This document shows, piece after piece, positions 47,553 through 58,420 of a DNA stretch of 64,000 nt. The stretch lies in the NCBI RefSeq assembly GCF_037392515.1, contig NC_090288.1:496001-560000 (forward strand). Direction: 5' to 3'. This stretch comes from Haliotis asinina (Eukaryota; Mollusca; Gastropoda; Lepetellida; Haliotidae). A program made the position numbers and the translations under genes. Every line of letters starts with the position of its first letter. The stretch's first letter is position 1. The notes below the pieces were generated by a model. The model saw only the letters and a list, made by a program, of their open reading frames with translations, ran no database searches and was not told where the DNA came from.

Positions 47553-47905
47553 TTAAAGGTCAAATGCAAAACACAACCTTGCAGATTCTGATGCCTTTTG
47601 GTATGCACTTACCGAAAGAAATATTAATAAATGCCAATTCAACCTATAAAGTTTGAAAAAAACGCGATGAAAAAACCCCTCGAAATCGGAGCGCAAACGA
47701 TTCACTAATTTTCAACCAGCGCTGGGGGAAAAGTGGTTTCAACAGCTATGCGTTCATAACGAATAGGTTCAGCATAACTGTTGCAACCACGTTTTACAAT
47801 TTTGTTTATTTGTTGTTTCTTGATCAATAATGCATTTTTTATGTCACGAATAAGTGACAACTGTGTTTTAATTATTTTTGATTTTGTGGTTGCATGTAAC
47901 CTTTA
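47553..47905. mobile_element. TIR element, family TGCAAC copy C (short)
   Basis: The left end AAAGGTCAAATGCAA and right end GGTTGCATGTAACCTTT match the family with single changes. Internal text (ttgcagattctgatgccttt, ctgggggaaaagtggttt) matches the left part of copies A and B. It carries a large internal deletion. Confidence 0.75.
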
Positions 47906-47955
47906 GGTCTTCTAAGGATATGTATGTTTGTACTACTTCTGAATGTATATATCTT

Positions 47956-48576
47956 TTATTCGTTGTTTAAATGCTGACAGAAACATTTTATATCACCAAC
48001 ATCTTGCTTAAACCAAACATAAGAAAACCCGCTTGAAAATAACACATTTCGCACACCCGAAGCCCAAGAATACTTTCCACGTTTGTCTAGGGATAATAAT
48101 AATTGATAGCTTTGATACGGGTAGCGGTAATCAGGCATTCTTATAAGTTTAATCCAGTATCTGATAACTCTCATTTGACTCTCAATATGCATGTTATAGC
48201 GTCCTGTATCGCCAAGTACGGCTTTGTTGGAAGCAAATTTACCTACAGTAAGAAATCTTTTAAAATATGATGCATGCACATTTTCAATGGCTTCGAAGTA
48301 TTTTACTCCCCAAATTTCAGATCCATATATCAATATTGGTGCTATTTTGGTGTCAAAAAGAAAGCAAGCTGAGTCAAATGAAATAAATTTATTAGCCTTA
48401 AAGAGTTTGAAAATGGGAAATAATGCCTTCTTAGCTTGTGCTGCAAGAGTTTTAGATGCCATGGACCAATTTAATCGGCAAGAAAATAAAAGACCCAAAT
48501 ATTTATAATATGAAACAACATTCATACTTTTGCCCCGGAATAACCATTTTTCAGAATGTGCCACTATACCCCCATT
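47956..48576 (-). pseudogene. LINE ORF2, C-terminal region
   Basis: The frame continues through YYKYLGLLFS (thumb region) and PILIYGSEIWG to a stop at 47956. This is the normal C-terminal extension after the reverse transcriptase. Confidence 0.75.
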
Positions 48577-49743
48577 TCAAAAAACGACTATATTAGATTT
48601 TTCCATATTCAACTCTAGTCCCCATGTGTCACAAAATGTTTGAAGAATATTTATCTGTCTCTGCAGTCCGTTTACCATAAATGAAAACGTAACAATATCA
48701 TCTGCAAAGAGAAGCAAAAGTAAATCTTTGATTTGGGGAGTAACAAATATTCCATTATTACATGATTTATACATATCATCTACAAGTTCATTAATAAAGA
48801 ATATGAAGAGTACGGGGCTTAATACACAGCCTTGTCGCACACCAGCGGAAGTATTAAACGATTCAGTGTTGCCAGAATTAGTTCTGACACAGGCTGCAAC
48901 AGAGTCATACATATTATACATTTTGCCATGGCATCCTTTGGTATGTAACATAAATAGCAATTTCTTACGGTCAACAAAATCAAAGGCTTTCTTAAAGTCG
49001 ATGAAAGCGCAATAGAATCTCCCTTTAGGTCTGCACAGGTACTTTGTACATAATGACTGTAATATAAATAAATTATCAGTTGTACTATAATTGGATCTAA
49101 AACCAGCTTGAGCCTCGTCAAGTAGTTCGTTTAGATCAACCCAGGCACGTAAACGCTTTTCTAATATATTAGCAAATAATTTTCCAGAAATATTTAGAAG
49201 AGATATTCCACGATAGTTGCATGGTTCTGATACACTTCCAGACTTGAATAAAGGGACAATCATGCCTATATTCCATACCGATGGGAATTTACCACTGTCA
49301 AGAACTACATTAAATAAATCTTTCAAATATGACACTAAAGGAGTAACAGTACATTTGTAAAATGAGGGAGGGATACCGTCATGCCCCGCTGCCTTATTCC
49401 ATTTCAATTCATTTATAGATTTTATTACCTCCTCTTCGGTAATTTGAGTTGACAAAACATCATGCGAGAATGAAAGCTCTTCACAATCGTCACAGTTATG
49501 CGTTGAGACGAAATCGTACACTGATTTATCAAAATCTGAAAGCTGTTTTGTATCTCTACAGGAAAGGAGACCTTTGAAGTAATGATACCATTGGTACGGA
49601 GAAATATTATCTGTGGGAACTGTTTTCTGAAGATAGCGTTTTAACGTGCTCCAGAATATCTTACAGTCAGGATTTCTTGCTGCTATTTTAATATCATCTG
49701 CAGTTTTGGCTAAATAATTATCTTTTTTTAATTCGCAACATTT
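48577..49743 (-). pseudogene. LINE ORF2, reverse transcriptase part
   Basis: In order the frame shows NKAAGHDGIP, NYRGISLLN, QAGFRSNYSTTDN, the motif A text AFIDFKKAFD, AGVRQGCVLSP, and the catalytic LLFADDIV. All key residues are present. It stops at a TGA (48579-48577) placed inside a conserved region, with the rest of the protein continuing in frame. A C-to-T change in a CGA codon would explain it. Confidence 0.85.
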
Positions 49744-51030
49744 TTAAAAATTGTGTTTTGCATTCAAATAGGAATCGAGGTTAGAATCGCATTTATGCTT
49801 TCTGAAACAGTTTGAAAGTCTGTATTTTTCAGACTTAAGTTTGCCACATTCTTGATCAAACCAAGGAGGTTGGCGCGATTGACGGTGATAAGGTGAAGTG
49901 AGTCTGATGGCTCCTGCTCTAACGCCGGATAATTGAAGTAGGGATGTAATTTTTGAAATGGCAGAGTTAACATCAATATACAGTTGATCTCTGAAATCAT
50001 TCAGGATACCGTTCTTTATGCCATCTACCAAGTACGTATGAAAACTATCTCTCTGGTCCTCCCGTAGTTTATACCCTACGGACTTGAACATGGGTATTAC
50101 CGTATCATTATTTACGCTAGGCGCGGAAGCGATTATGTCATGGATTACACAAACAATCGGGAGATGATCCGACTCTGTACGAGGTTTAACCTCAAAACTA
50201 TCAATATTGTTGAACATCTCAGATGAAATAAGCGCATAATCAACAGTACTACAACCAGTCTTTGAAATATAACTTAAACTTCCAGGGATATCAGGCAAAC
50301 TTCTACCGTTCACAATGTGTATACTCATCGATTTACACAGCTCGAGTAAACACTTTCCATACATATTTGTGACAGTGTCATATGAACTACGAGGTTTATC
50401 AAAGTTATCCTGCGCGTAATCGTCACCAACGGGTATATAGTCAGGACCGTCATTTACTATAAAATCTGGCTCACTCGCTGTTCTGGCATTAAAATCACCA
50501 AACAAAATAAACTTACTGGCTGCCCCATAATCAAACAGTACTTGTAAAAGTTTATTTTCTAATATGTCTATGCCGTTGTCTTCTGAAGCTGTATACTCAG
50601 GCGATCTTTCTGGGTGGATGTATACAAATCCAATAAATATATGGAAGTGTGCAGAGTCATCTGTTATTTTGAAAAATAAACAGTTCTCCCAGTCCATATA
50701 CACTCTCTCAAAAAAAGAAGAAATATTCTTCCGGATAGAAACTGATATACCTCCTGAATATCTGCCAACATTATGTCGCCTGGCGGCATTGCATACAAAA
50801 TTATCAAAATTACTGAATGTAGCGTCTAGGACGTGCTGTGCATCAGGACTCATTGTTTCAATACAACTGAATACATCATGAGATTCACAAAATGATGTAA
50901 AGTCGGGATCTAATATTTTGGTATTTATACCACAGATATTCCAAGTACAAAAACTTAGATAATGTGAAATACTTATCTCATGATCTTTAATACAAAGAGA
51001 AGATTCATCAACGGGGCCACCGCCAATTTC
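49744..51030 (-). pseudogene. LINE ORF2, AP endonuclease part
   Basis: The frame continues directly after the ORF1 stop. FCTWNICG is the N-terminal metal-binding motif of APE-type endonucleases, GDFNAR and DYALIS are central catalytic motifs, and SDHLPIV carries the terminal catalytic Asp-His pair. The first Met in this frame (50853) falls inside the domain, after the TWN motif, so no start codon serves the whole domain. The part ends at an in-frame TAA between endonuclease and reverse transcriptase, which must be a decay mutation. Confidence 0.8.
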
Positions 51031-52071
51031 CTATCTGGACCCTTGAGCAGACAACACATCGTGAGGGGAGTCAGCCTGGTGATGAGCAGACGACGTGTTG
51101 TCTGGGGGGACAGCGGGAGGGGAGTCAGAGCGGTGATGAGCAGGTTGACTTCTGCTCGACCAATTACGGCGTCGGCCGATCTGACGGATATCTTTGGTAT
51201 ACTCATCAAAAACAAAAACATCACTGTCAATGACAAGCTTGTCATAGCTTAGAAAAGCTACCTTGATCCCGTCCCTTGCCTGTTTCATAAAGGGAAATAA
51301 CTGCTGTCTGATCCAGCGAATGTTTTCGGTAAAATCCTCAGAAACTTTATTAACACCATCCCCCTTCAACTGACTTCTCCCCCGTTCCATAACAGATTCC
51401 TTATCTTTATAAAATGAGAAACGGACAATGACTGGTCTGGTACCGGACTTGCTATGCAAGCGATGGGCGCGGTCAATGGGAACAGATGGGGCATTAAGCA
51501 TGTTCAGTTTATTTGAGAGAAAGTCTCTAACTTTATTTTCAACTGTCTCCCATGTTTCACCTTGTTCTTCTGCAATGCCATGTATAATGACGTTATTACG
51601 TCTGGACAGGGCCTCTAACTTGTCTGTCTTCTTCTCCAAGAAAGACACCCGGTCTCGGAGGGAGTCGTGTTCAGACTGAAGCGCACGTATCTGATCATTG
51701 AAATCACGTGCAAAGCGATCAAATTTATCATTGAGAGAGGTAAGATCAGCTTGGATCGACTTTAGTGCTACAGCGAGGTCCGACCCATCTGTCAATGGTG
51801 GCGATGATACGATCCCGGAGACATTGGTGGTGGATAATCTGGTCTGCATCCTATCCACGGAATTGTTAGTCCTGCTCTGGTTCTGGCGAGGTCCTGGGTT
51901 GGACTCAACGTCCCCCGAGACAGATAAGAGGGTCAACAACAACACAGCAAGTCTGAGTGTCAAACGGGTACCCTGGGGTAGCCTTAAAACGGGGCAAAAA
52001 AACACACGCCTCACCCTGGTCGGAATAAAACATCCTATAGCGCGCCTCCAGGTTTCGGTACACACACCCAT
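51031..52071 (-). CDS. LINE ORF1 protein with N-terminal 2A motif
   Basis: The frame has 346 codons. Residues 37-51 are hydrophobic (LTLRLAVLLLTLLSV) and run straight into SGDVESNPGP, the D-V/I-E-x-N-P-G-P consensus of 2A ribosome-skipping peptides; the skip would fall between Gly60 and Pro61. Behind it come a coiled-coil stretch (about residues 100-165) and an RRM-like region (RRNNVIIHGI, then RPVIVRFSFYKDKE) typical of LINE ORF1 nucleic-acid chaperones, then a basic Ser/Pro/His-rich tail. Comparable 2A sequences are known at the N termini of some APE-type LINE proteins in invertebrates. The leader released by 2A would be a 60-residue hydrophobic, signal-peptide-like piece. The frame is intact. 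Confidence 0.85.
   Translation of the reverse strand: MGVCTETWRRAIGCFIPTRVRRVFFCPVLRLPQGTRLTLRLAVLLLTLLSVSGDVESNPGPRQNQSRTNNSVDRMQTRLSTTNVSGIVSSPPLTDGSDLAVALKSIQADLTSLNDKFDRFARDFNDQIRALQSEHDSLRDRVSFLEKKTDKLEALSRRNNVIIHGIAEEQGETWETVENKVRDFLSNKLNMLNAPSVPIDRAHRLHSKSGTRPVIVRFSFYKDKESVMERGRSQLKGDGVNKVSEDFTENIRWIRQQLFPFMKQARDGIKVAFLSYDKLVIDSDVFVFDEYTKDIRQIGRRRNWSSRSQPAHHRSDSPPAVPPDNTSSAHHQADSPHDVLSAQGSR
51889..51912 (-). other. 2A-like ribosome-skipping motif DVESNPGP
   Basis: Eight codons spell the full consensus with no substitution, preceded by SVSG and a Leu-rich helix as in functional 2A peptides. Activity is inferred from the motif only. Confidence 0.85.
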
Positions 52072-52355
52072 GTCGGCTTCACTGTATCCTCACACTTTCA
52101 TGCAACACCCTGTACCTTTAAATTGCTGTTGCGAACTGATATTTGGCCATTAGTTGCAAATTTATGTGCCGTTCAGTACACACGTCCACCTGGACAGGTA
52201 AGTCACGTGACCCCATAACAAATTCAGCGCATATCAAGGTTTATTGTGTTAACAGCGGGACACATGAAAGCAAGTGACAAAACAATCCTACAGTACCGAC
52301 AATCATGAGCTCCACAGACCACCCCTCGAAACACAAACATTACTCAGTCAATGCA

Positions 52356-53451
52356 TCAATAGCGTGTGTAACCTCCTCGAGCTTCCACGACACATGTGCA
52401 CCTATTCCTCATGCTCCTAATCAAGTTCATGAAGTAGGCTTGTGGAATTGCATCCCATTCCTCCAAAAGAGCTCTCTTGAGTCCTGCAATAACCATTTGT
52501 GCTGGATGGTGCCTGTAAATACGACGACCCAGTTCATCCCACGCGAGCTCAATAGGGTTGAGGTCTGGTGAACACGCTGGCCATTCCAGACGCTCTGAAT
52601 GCTGTTCCTGAACGAATTCCGTCACCGGTCTTGCCCTGTGTGGCCTAGCATTGCCATCTTGCAGTGTGGAGGGTCGACCATAGAATCCATGCATGGCCTG
52701 CAAGGAAAGTACTGCAAGAGGAGCCAAAATCTCATCCCGATAGCGCTGTCCTGTCAGATTACCTTCAATGACGTGTAGTGGTGTTCGACCAGTGGAGGTA
52801 ATCCCTGCCCAGACCATGATCGACGCCCCGCCAAATCGGTTGTGTGTGGCTACAGTTGCATCTGTAATTCTTTCTCCAATACGATGGTAAATCTTCTGCC
52901 TGCCATCATGGAAGCTAAAGTTGAACCGACTTTCATCACTGAATAAAACTGAAGACCACTGACGTTGATTCCACCGCCCATGACGTCTACCCCATCTCAA
53001 CTGCACCTGCCTATGACGTGGTGTCAATGGTGGGCAAACTGCAGTCCGCCTACACTGAAGTCCTGACGACGAACCTTAACCTTCGACGAACTGTGCCCCT
53101 AGATATCCTTACATTGTTAACATTGAAATGTTCTGTCTGGAGATTAGCAGAGTTGAGGAACCTGTTACGTAACGCAGTATTAAACAAGACTTAGTGTCTA
53201 TCCTGACGAACTGTGGTGACTCTGGGACGACCTGGACGTCGTGCATATTCCACAGTCCCATTAGGTCTAAATCGTTGCCAAAGTCTACCAACTGCACTCT
53301 GACTCACATTGAACCGATAGGCCACCTCTCGCTGTGTTTGACCGGTTTCCAAGAACGCTACAGCTTGACCTCTTTCAACAGGTGTCAAAAATGTCTCATA
53401 ATGAGGACCAAATTCAACCATCAAACTGACCAGATAACAGCAACAAAACAA
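52356..53451 (-). pseudogene. Tc1-like transposase, frameshifted
   Basis: 53451-53191 encodes the N-terminal helix-turn-helix DNA-binding part (ERGQAVAFLETGQTQREV, GRLWQRF, RRPGRPR hook). After a broken linker, 53027-52356 encodes the DDE domain: FSDES supplies the first Asp, and SPDLNPIELAWDELGR holds the catalytic Glu. The second catalytic position is altered: the expected Asp before NARPH is Gly (codon 52655-52653, reading QDGNARPH). Frameshift plus loss of a catalytic Asp make it inactive. I did not locate its inverted repeats with confidence. Confidence 0.85.
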
Positions 53452-53743
53452 TGCGTACCGACGTGTAATCAGTTACACATTTCACACGTCTTGAAAAGCA
53501 CGTGCATCCCATGCACGTTGAATTGCAGGTTCCTTTCCATGTTAATGATGTAACCAAAAAGGCACAATTGTGACATGAACTTATTGGCATTAAAGATGAC
53601 AAAAACCTCATTATTATGACCTGGTGTCTTTGTCCAAGGTTATGAAACATTGGATATTTCACTTGAAGCATTATTATAAGTGATTTATCGCTTTCATCAA
53701 ACAGTATCAAAATTGGCTTGACCCTTCTATAATGACGCCGAGT

Positions 53744-53873
53744 ATATCTGTATCTTGTATCCTTATTGCATCTGTATCTTGTATCATTATTATATCTGTA
53801 TCTTGTATCATTATTGTATCTGTATCTTGTATCATTATTATATCTGTATCTTGTATCATTATTGTATCTTGGT
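53744..53873. repeat. 24-bp tandem repeat, about 5 copies
   Basis: The unit is close to ATCTGTATCTTGTATCATTA plus TTGT/TTAT, alternating at one position. It encodes a simple RYNNDT-like repeat on the minus strand, with no sign of being coding. Confidence 0.85.
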
Positions 53874-55061
53874 CCCAAGCTGTTTGGTGTGGAACTGGAG
53901 ATGAACAACGGCAGATGAGTGCTGATCTGGGTGCCAACAGATCTACGAAACAAATGGAATGGAAGATCTCTGGATCTCCGTTGAAGATCTGGGTGCGATA
54001 GTTTGTCCGCGGTGACATTTGGGTCCCTAAAATGTGTCTGGCTCGGACCATGATGAACCTATCAACTGGAGGAACTGCACAAGATCCAACAGAGTCCGTG
54101 ACTTCGTTGAGCCCATCCTGTCAGTGTACAAGACAACGGTTGCATTTTCTGACAGGATCGAGAGATTGTCAAGCTGAAGAATGTAGGATGAATGAGATAC
54201 TACAAAGAATGCCACCATGAATTCGCCCACAAACTGGATTTAATTGTTGATTTAGGCTTTGAAGATATACTACTCACTAAAAGTTTAGCAACACAAATGT
54301 TTAGTCTCATTACATTTTCATTTATTGAAATTGCAAATCATGGAACGGTGCAATACAAAGGTGAAACACATGTACACACGATTAACAAAATGAAATGAAA
54401 TGGTATTGAACAATAACAGACTTACAAATTATCAAAAGCATGTACCCGTGAAACACTCGTGCAAAATGTGCTGCATGGATGGAGAAAACATGTTAACATT
54501 AAAATTCAAGATATTTTGTGACTGTGTACAATGACTCGTATGACTCACATCAGCAGAAATGCAAGCTTCTAAACGCCTTTGCTTCGACCAAATCAAACCT
54601 TGCATTCTCCCTGTAACGCCTGTTCAAGGTGACCCAGAGTCTCGTGATGAACATGGAGACGTAATCACTTCCAATAATGTCCCTAGCAATATTCAGCGGG
54701 ATTAAGATCAGATGAATCAATTAAAGGTTATGCTTTCTTTGAATAGTTACCTTTTAGCAACATGTCGGCAAAAATTGCTTTCGAGATTGATAAAGATGTC
54801 ACACTGAAAATGCTTGTTGCATAATTACTTTGTGAGAAGGATATATGGTTGGCTGTAACTGGTCTCGTCAGCTGCGTAAATAGTCACGGGTGTGCACTGA
54901 GGCTCTTTCCTTCCTGCATTGGAACTTGTCAGACGTGTCCGTTCTGCTGGTGGCGGCTGTTGCAGGATCGCTCTTGCTTGTGTTTGACTCTTGTTAGTCA
55001 TCTTGCAAGGTAGAGAATCCTTTAGATTCTGCTTCAGCGGTGCATACTGAGTAAAGCGTCT
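53874..55061. other. Intergenic sequence with a possible Tc1/mariner end
   Basis: tactcactaaaagtttagca at 54270-54289 resembles the outer end of a Tc1/mariner inverted repeat. Around 54540-54660 the text resembles decayed transposase DNA, but no frame can be followed. Otherwise nothing is recognised. Confidence 0.3.
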
Positions 55062-55300
55062 ATGATTCCTGCATACAGGGCTGTTCTGAAGAGACTTGAA
55101 ATTCATTTTCAGTGTGGCCTTTGTTGTTCACTATCTGAATATACACAAGTTGTTACATTTTGGGCACGTCTTGTGACTGGTAAAGAAAACAAAAATATCT
55201 GTTGCATTTTCCAGGTCGTGTATGCTGATCATTACTTGTTAAATTATCTACGTAGATTTAAAAAACGTCAGTTTCACGCAGACAAGATTCTTGTAAGAAT
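55062..55300 (+). mobile_element. Possible LINE C-terminal fragment
   Basis: The open frame contains VTFWARLVTGKENKNICCIF. This resembles the W-x-R-L-x-x-G-K-x-N-K segment in the C-terminal region of some LINE ORF2 proteins, followed by a short Tyr/Leu-rich helix. The fragment is about 80 residues and has no other domain. Confidence 0.35.
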
Positions 55301-55859
55301 GGTATATGGACTATGTTTCATCGTCGTTTCTCACATTTTCAGAGTAAGAACTAGAGAATCAGTACCTACAGATTTAGTACCCACAACTCAGAAATATTAA
55401 ATCAGAAAAAATAGCGATCTTAAAGGCTTGGGTTTGAAAATTATTCACGCATTTTACAACAAAACAGCTGGAATAAATTTCTTCTTTTTCGTACATTTAA
55501 TCACCGTCAACCAGTCAAGGTGGGCCTTTGGAATGATGTACTTTTTCACAAGCGTATATGTGTAGGTCTTTCAATATTTCTACTCGCCTACATGTACTCT
55601 CTACAATTTCTCTGTCGGTGATAAACACCATGCAGTTTTAAATGTCCCATTTTGTTGATTCTAGAAACCAATGTATCAAACCTTACTTTACAAAATGGTC
55701 AGCTACGAAATTGTTTTGGGTTAGTTTAGTAACACTGTCATGTCCAGGTACATGTTACTGGGAAAGTGAAAATAATGTCACTTTTTCCCCATAAAATTTA
55801 AGTGAAACTATACAAAAGAAAGTATTATATATTATGTGTATGTTATATGATTTATTCCA

Positions 55860-56530
55860 ATCATGAATCAGTGGCGCTTTTTCTGCTGTCTCCCTCATAT
55901 TCACCTGGCTGACGTGATTCGGTAACAGTTTCTGTTCTGTGTTGTTCTGCTGCCGATGATTTGACATATTTCATTTTGATGTCTTCGATGGGTATCTTGC
56001 CCAGGAGTCTGGTGACTTCGTGGTTAAGGGTGTCCACCACTCGTGGCAAGCGTGTGACCCATTCCGTCTTCCTGTTTTGGGGATCGATTAAATCTTGCGA
56101 GTACTGATGTGAGAACAGGCATTCAGGGTCTCATTGAATCCCTCCACAATGGTTTCCAAGGCTTTGGCGACTTTGTTCGAATCTTTGGTTGTCAGCGTTT
56201 CGGCTTCCTGGCGATGTCGACGATGGTCAGGGCATACTTGTAGGTTTTGTGCCTCACCCTGTTGTACAGGAGAAACAGGACGTGGGCTTGATGAACGTGA
56301 TTTGACATTTTAACGCAAATATACCGAGGAACTGGCAGGTAGACTTGCCAGATGATTTGAATTTGGGGCCATGCTTTGGCTTTCTCTGCCAAGACTCGAG
56401 CTGCTTTGGCAAGATTCAGGACGGCATCCACGCCTTTCCAGTCCCCGCGTGGGCTGTAATAAATTTTCTCCATGTATACCTGTGTGTGCACGCGTTTTCA
56501 ACTAATGGCTTGTGTCTGTAAGCGTAAGTG
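55860..56530 (-). pseudogene. Polinton/Maverick-like integrase remnant
   Basis: 56491-56192 encodes an integrase-like stretch with YYSPRGDWKG, IIWQVYLPVP, VHQAHVLF and ALTIVDIA. Later frames give TIVEGFNETL (about 56160) and LPRVVDTLNHEVTRL (56055-56010). The series matches the retroviral-type integrase core found in Polintons. The first catalytic Asp expected after HQA is replaced by His, the second (VDIA) is present, and the Glu in VEGFN is present. The segment between them is shortened and shifts frame at least twice. It lies directly downstream of the DNA polymerase remnant on the same strand. Confidence 0.65.
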
Positions 56531-56699
56531 GTGACTCCGTCGATGGCAATCCATTGTTTCGTTTCCATGGGAGACAGCAAGGTCTTGTTGACCGTCAGTC
56601 TGTGTATCCTGTGTCTGCGGCTTCTCAGCATGTTCACCTGGTATTTTGTTCATTTTGCTTCTCAGCATGTTCATTTTGTTCTTGAACAAGGGCTTCCTT

Positions 56700-58145
56700 G
56701 AACCTGGAGTGTTTGATGTGTTTTTTTCATGCCTTTTGCCTTCCTGAATTCATTGTTGTTGGCTCTTTTTGACGGAGTACATCTTGGGTCTCACGCCGAC
56801 GTACTCGGTGATCGGCATGCCAGTGCACTCGTCCTTCATCTTGCTGAGCACTTTCTTTGTTGACTTGGCTGGGCATATGGCGATCCTTGGGGTAGTCACT
56901 GGTTCTGTACAGATGCATGTGTTTTTTTTTATGTCCTGGTAAACAGGTGTTTGGACAGGTCGAGTACGCTCATCCCTAAGTAAACAGGGAGACGAATTTG
57001 ATGCGGGATTTGTTCATGTGCAGCCCTCCAAGTCGTCATTGAAAATCTTGCTCTGGTTGAATGCTGAGCTAGCGACTATGTTTTCACTTCCACGCTCCAT
57101 ATCATGAACTTTTCAAATTCTCCATGGTCTTACCGAACACTGAGTTGTTCAGGAGTTTGTACAAGTTTTTCTCAAAATAGCTGGTGGCCAGCCAAGTCCG
57201 TGTTCATCTGTATGTATGGTTCAATCCAAGAACATTGGGTGAATTCAATATGTTCATAGCTGTGGTGTGAGTCATGCAATGCTGCTGGATATTCCAAATC
57301 CTCTTTGAATAAGCAGTCTTTGTTCGAATCCAGTGCAAGGCTCTTGACGTCGATCGTCTTGGGAGAGGAGATTGGGAAGATACTGGCTCATGGCCAAGCC
57401 GTACAGGTTGCTGGTATCGAGGTAGAGGAGGTGTTTGGTAGGCATGCTGGGATTAAGGCCTTTCAAGTACATGTTGTTGGCTTTGGCGTAGCGTTTCGAG
57501 GCCTTGGAAATCCTGAATCGCAAATCTTTCTCGATGAACAGACAGGTGCATGTCGTAATCCATCAGCAGTTTCAGCTCCACGCCCGTCTTTTTCAACAGG
57601 GTGTCCAAAAAGAGACCAGGAGAGGAGAAATACCATGTGTGATCCATTCCATATTGTTCCAAGTACATTTTTCTGAATATCTCGGACATGTTGGCCAACA
57701 GCAGCATGTCTGTTTACAGGTCGTGGTAGTAGCTCAGAGTCTTGCAGCCCAGTTTGTTCCACACGTTGACTGAGTGCACGTATTTATCCACGGTGATGGA
57801 TGAGTCGGTCAAAGTGCTGCAAAAGCGATAGATGGGTGGCCTGGACCATCCGTCCATGATTTCATGTGGGTAGACGTCCTTCCTCAGCAGTGAGGTTGTG
57901 TCTTGGCGTCAGTGAATCGATTGGTGATGCATAAGTCGTTTGGGTCATGGTTTTCACCAGACCGTTGGGAGACATCAGGAACTGAAAGCTGTCTATGAAT
58001 TTCAGACCTTCCAATGAGAAGGAGATGTATTTTTCCATGTTGTTGGGGATTCACATTATTTTGCAGTAAACCCTCGCGATGACCTTATGATCAAGTAAGA
58101 ATCGTACCCGTGTAGGTTGTGAAACATTGCACAAGCATCATCTTT
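56700..58145 (-). pseudogene. Protein-primed type B DNA polymerase remnant (Polinton-like)
   Basis: Reading 5' to 3' on the minus strand, I see FHNLHGYDSY (about 58130-58100), NMEKYISFSLEGLKFIDSF (about 58040-57985), an YFSSPGL-containing part (57707-57560), YLDTSNLYGLAMS (motif A, about 57430-57390), and LLNNSVFGKTMENL (motif B, about 57160-57115), then YLGMSVLDLSK (about 56990). The motif C Asp-Thr-Asp that should follow is absent, replaced by a direct jump to SDYPKD. Several frameshifts and stops interrupt the frame. Sequence order and motifs fit a protein-primed family B polymerase of Polinton/Maverick type. Confidence 0.7.
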
Positions 58146-58420
58146 ATTTTGAACGGTGACTATGGCATGCTTGCTCATATATCACAATGACAGATCCAAG
58201 TACGACCCGCCTTTCAAAGGTTTGTACTTTCCACAGCCCAGACGTAACCCATGTGCGTGTAGTATTCCAGGGTTTCTCGTATTTTTGCAAACAAGGTGTT
58301 GAGGTGTCAAATCTCCAACAGGATTTTATGCTTTTCACATGTGAAATCATAATGTCTAATCGTGGTGTGTGAAGTATGTCTCATTATTAAGCATTAGCAA
58401 ACCCGCCAATTTTTTAGCAA
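58146..58420. other. Probable continuation of the Polinton-like remnant
   Basis: The minus strand continues upstream of the polymerase motifs, but I cannot follow a conserved frame. Confidence 0.3.

Larger units (their letters stand above)
47956..52071 (-). mobile_element. Near full-length non-LTR retrotransposon (LINE) with 2A-bearing ORF1
   Basis: Minus-strand order is ORF1 (52071-51031), AP endonuclease (51030-49744), reverse transcriptase (49743-48577) and C-terminal region (48576-47956). All four parts share one frame and are separated only by in-frame stops (TAG 51033-51031, TAA 49746-49744, TGA 48579-48577). No frameshift is seen, so the copy is young in decay terms. The 3' end is close to a TGCAAC-family element and the 5' end lies near 52150. 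The clade is not resolved by eye; reverse transcriptase motifs are compatible with the CR1/I/L2 range of APE-type LINEs. Confidence 0.85.

Noticed and set aside
53732..54051. Frames over the 24-bp repeat near 53740-54050
   Set aside because: Low-complexity products of the tandem repeat plus unremarkable flanks on both strands.
57305..57773. Plus-strand frames of 123 and 89 residues
   Set aside because: They lie antisense to the polymerase remnant and have no domain of their own.
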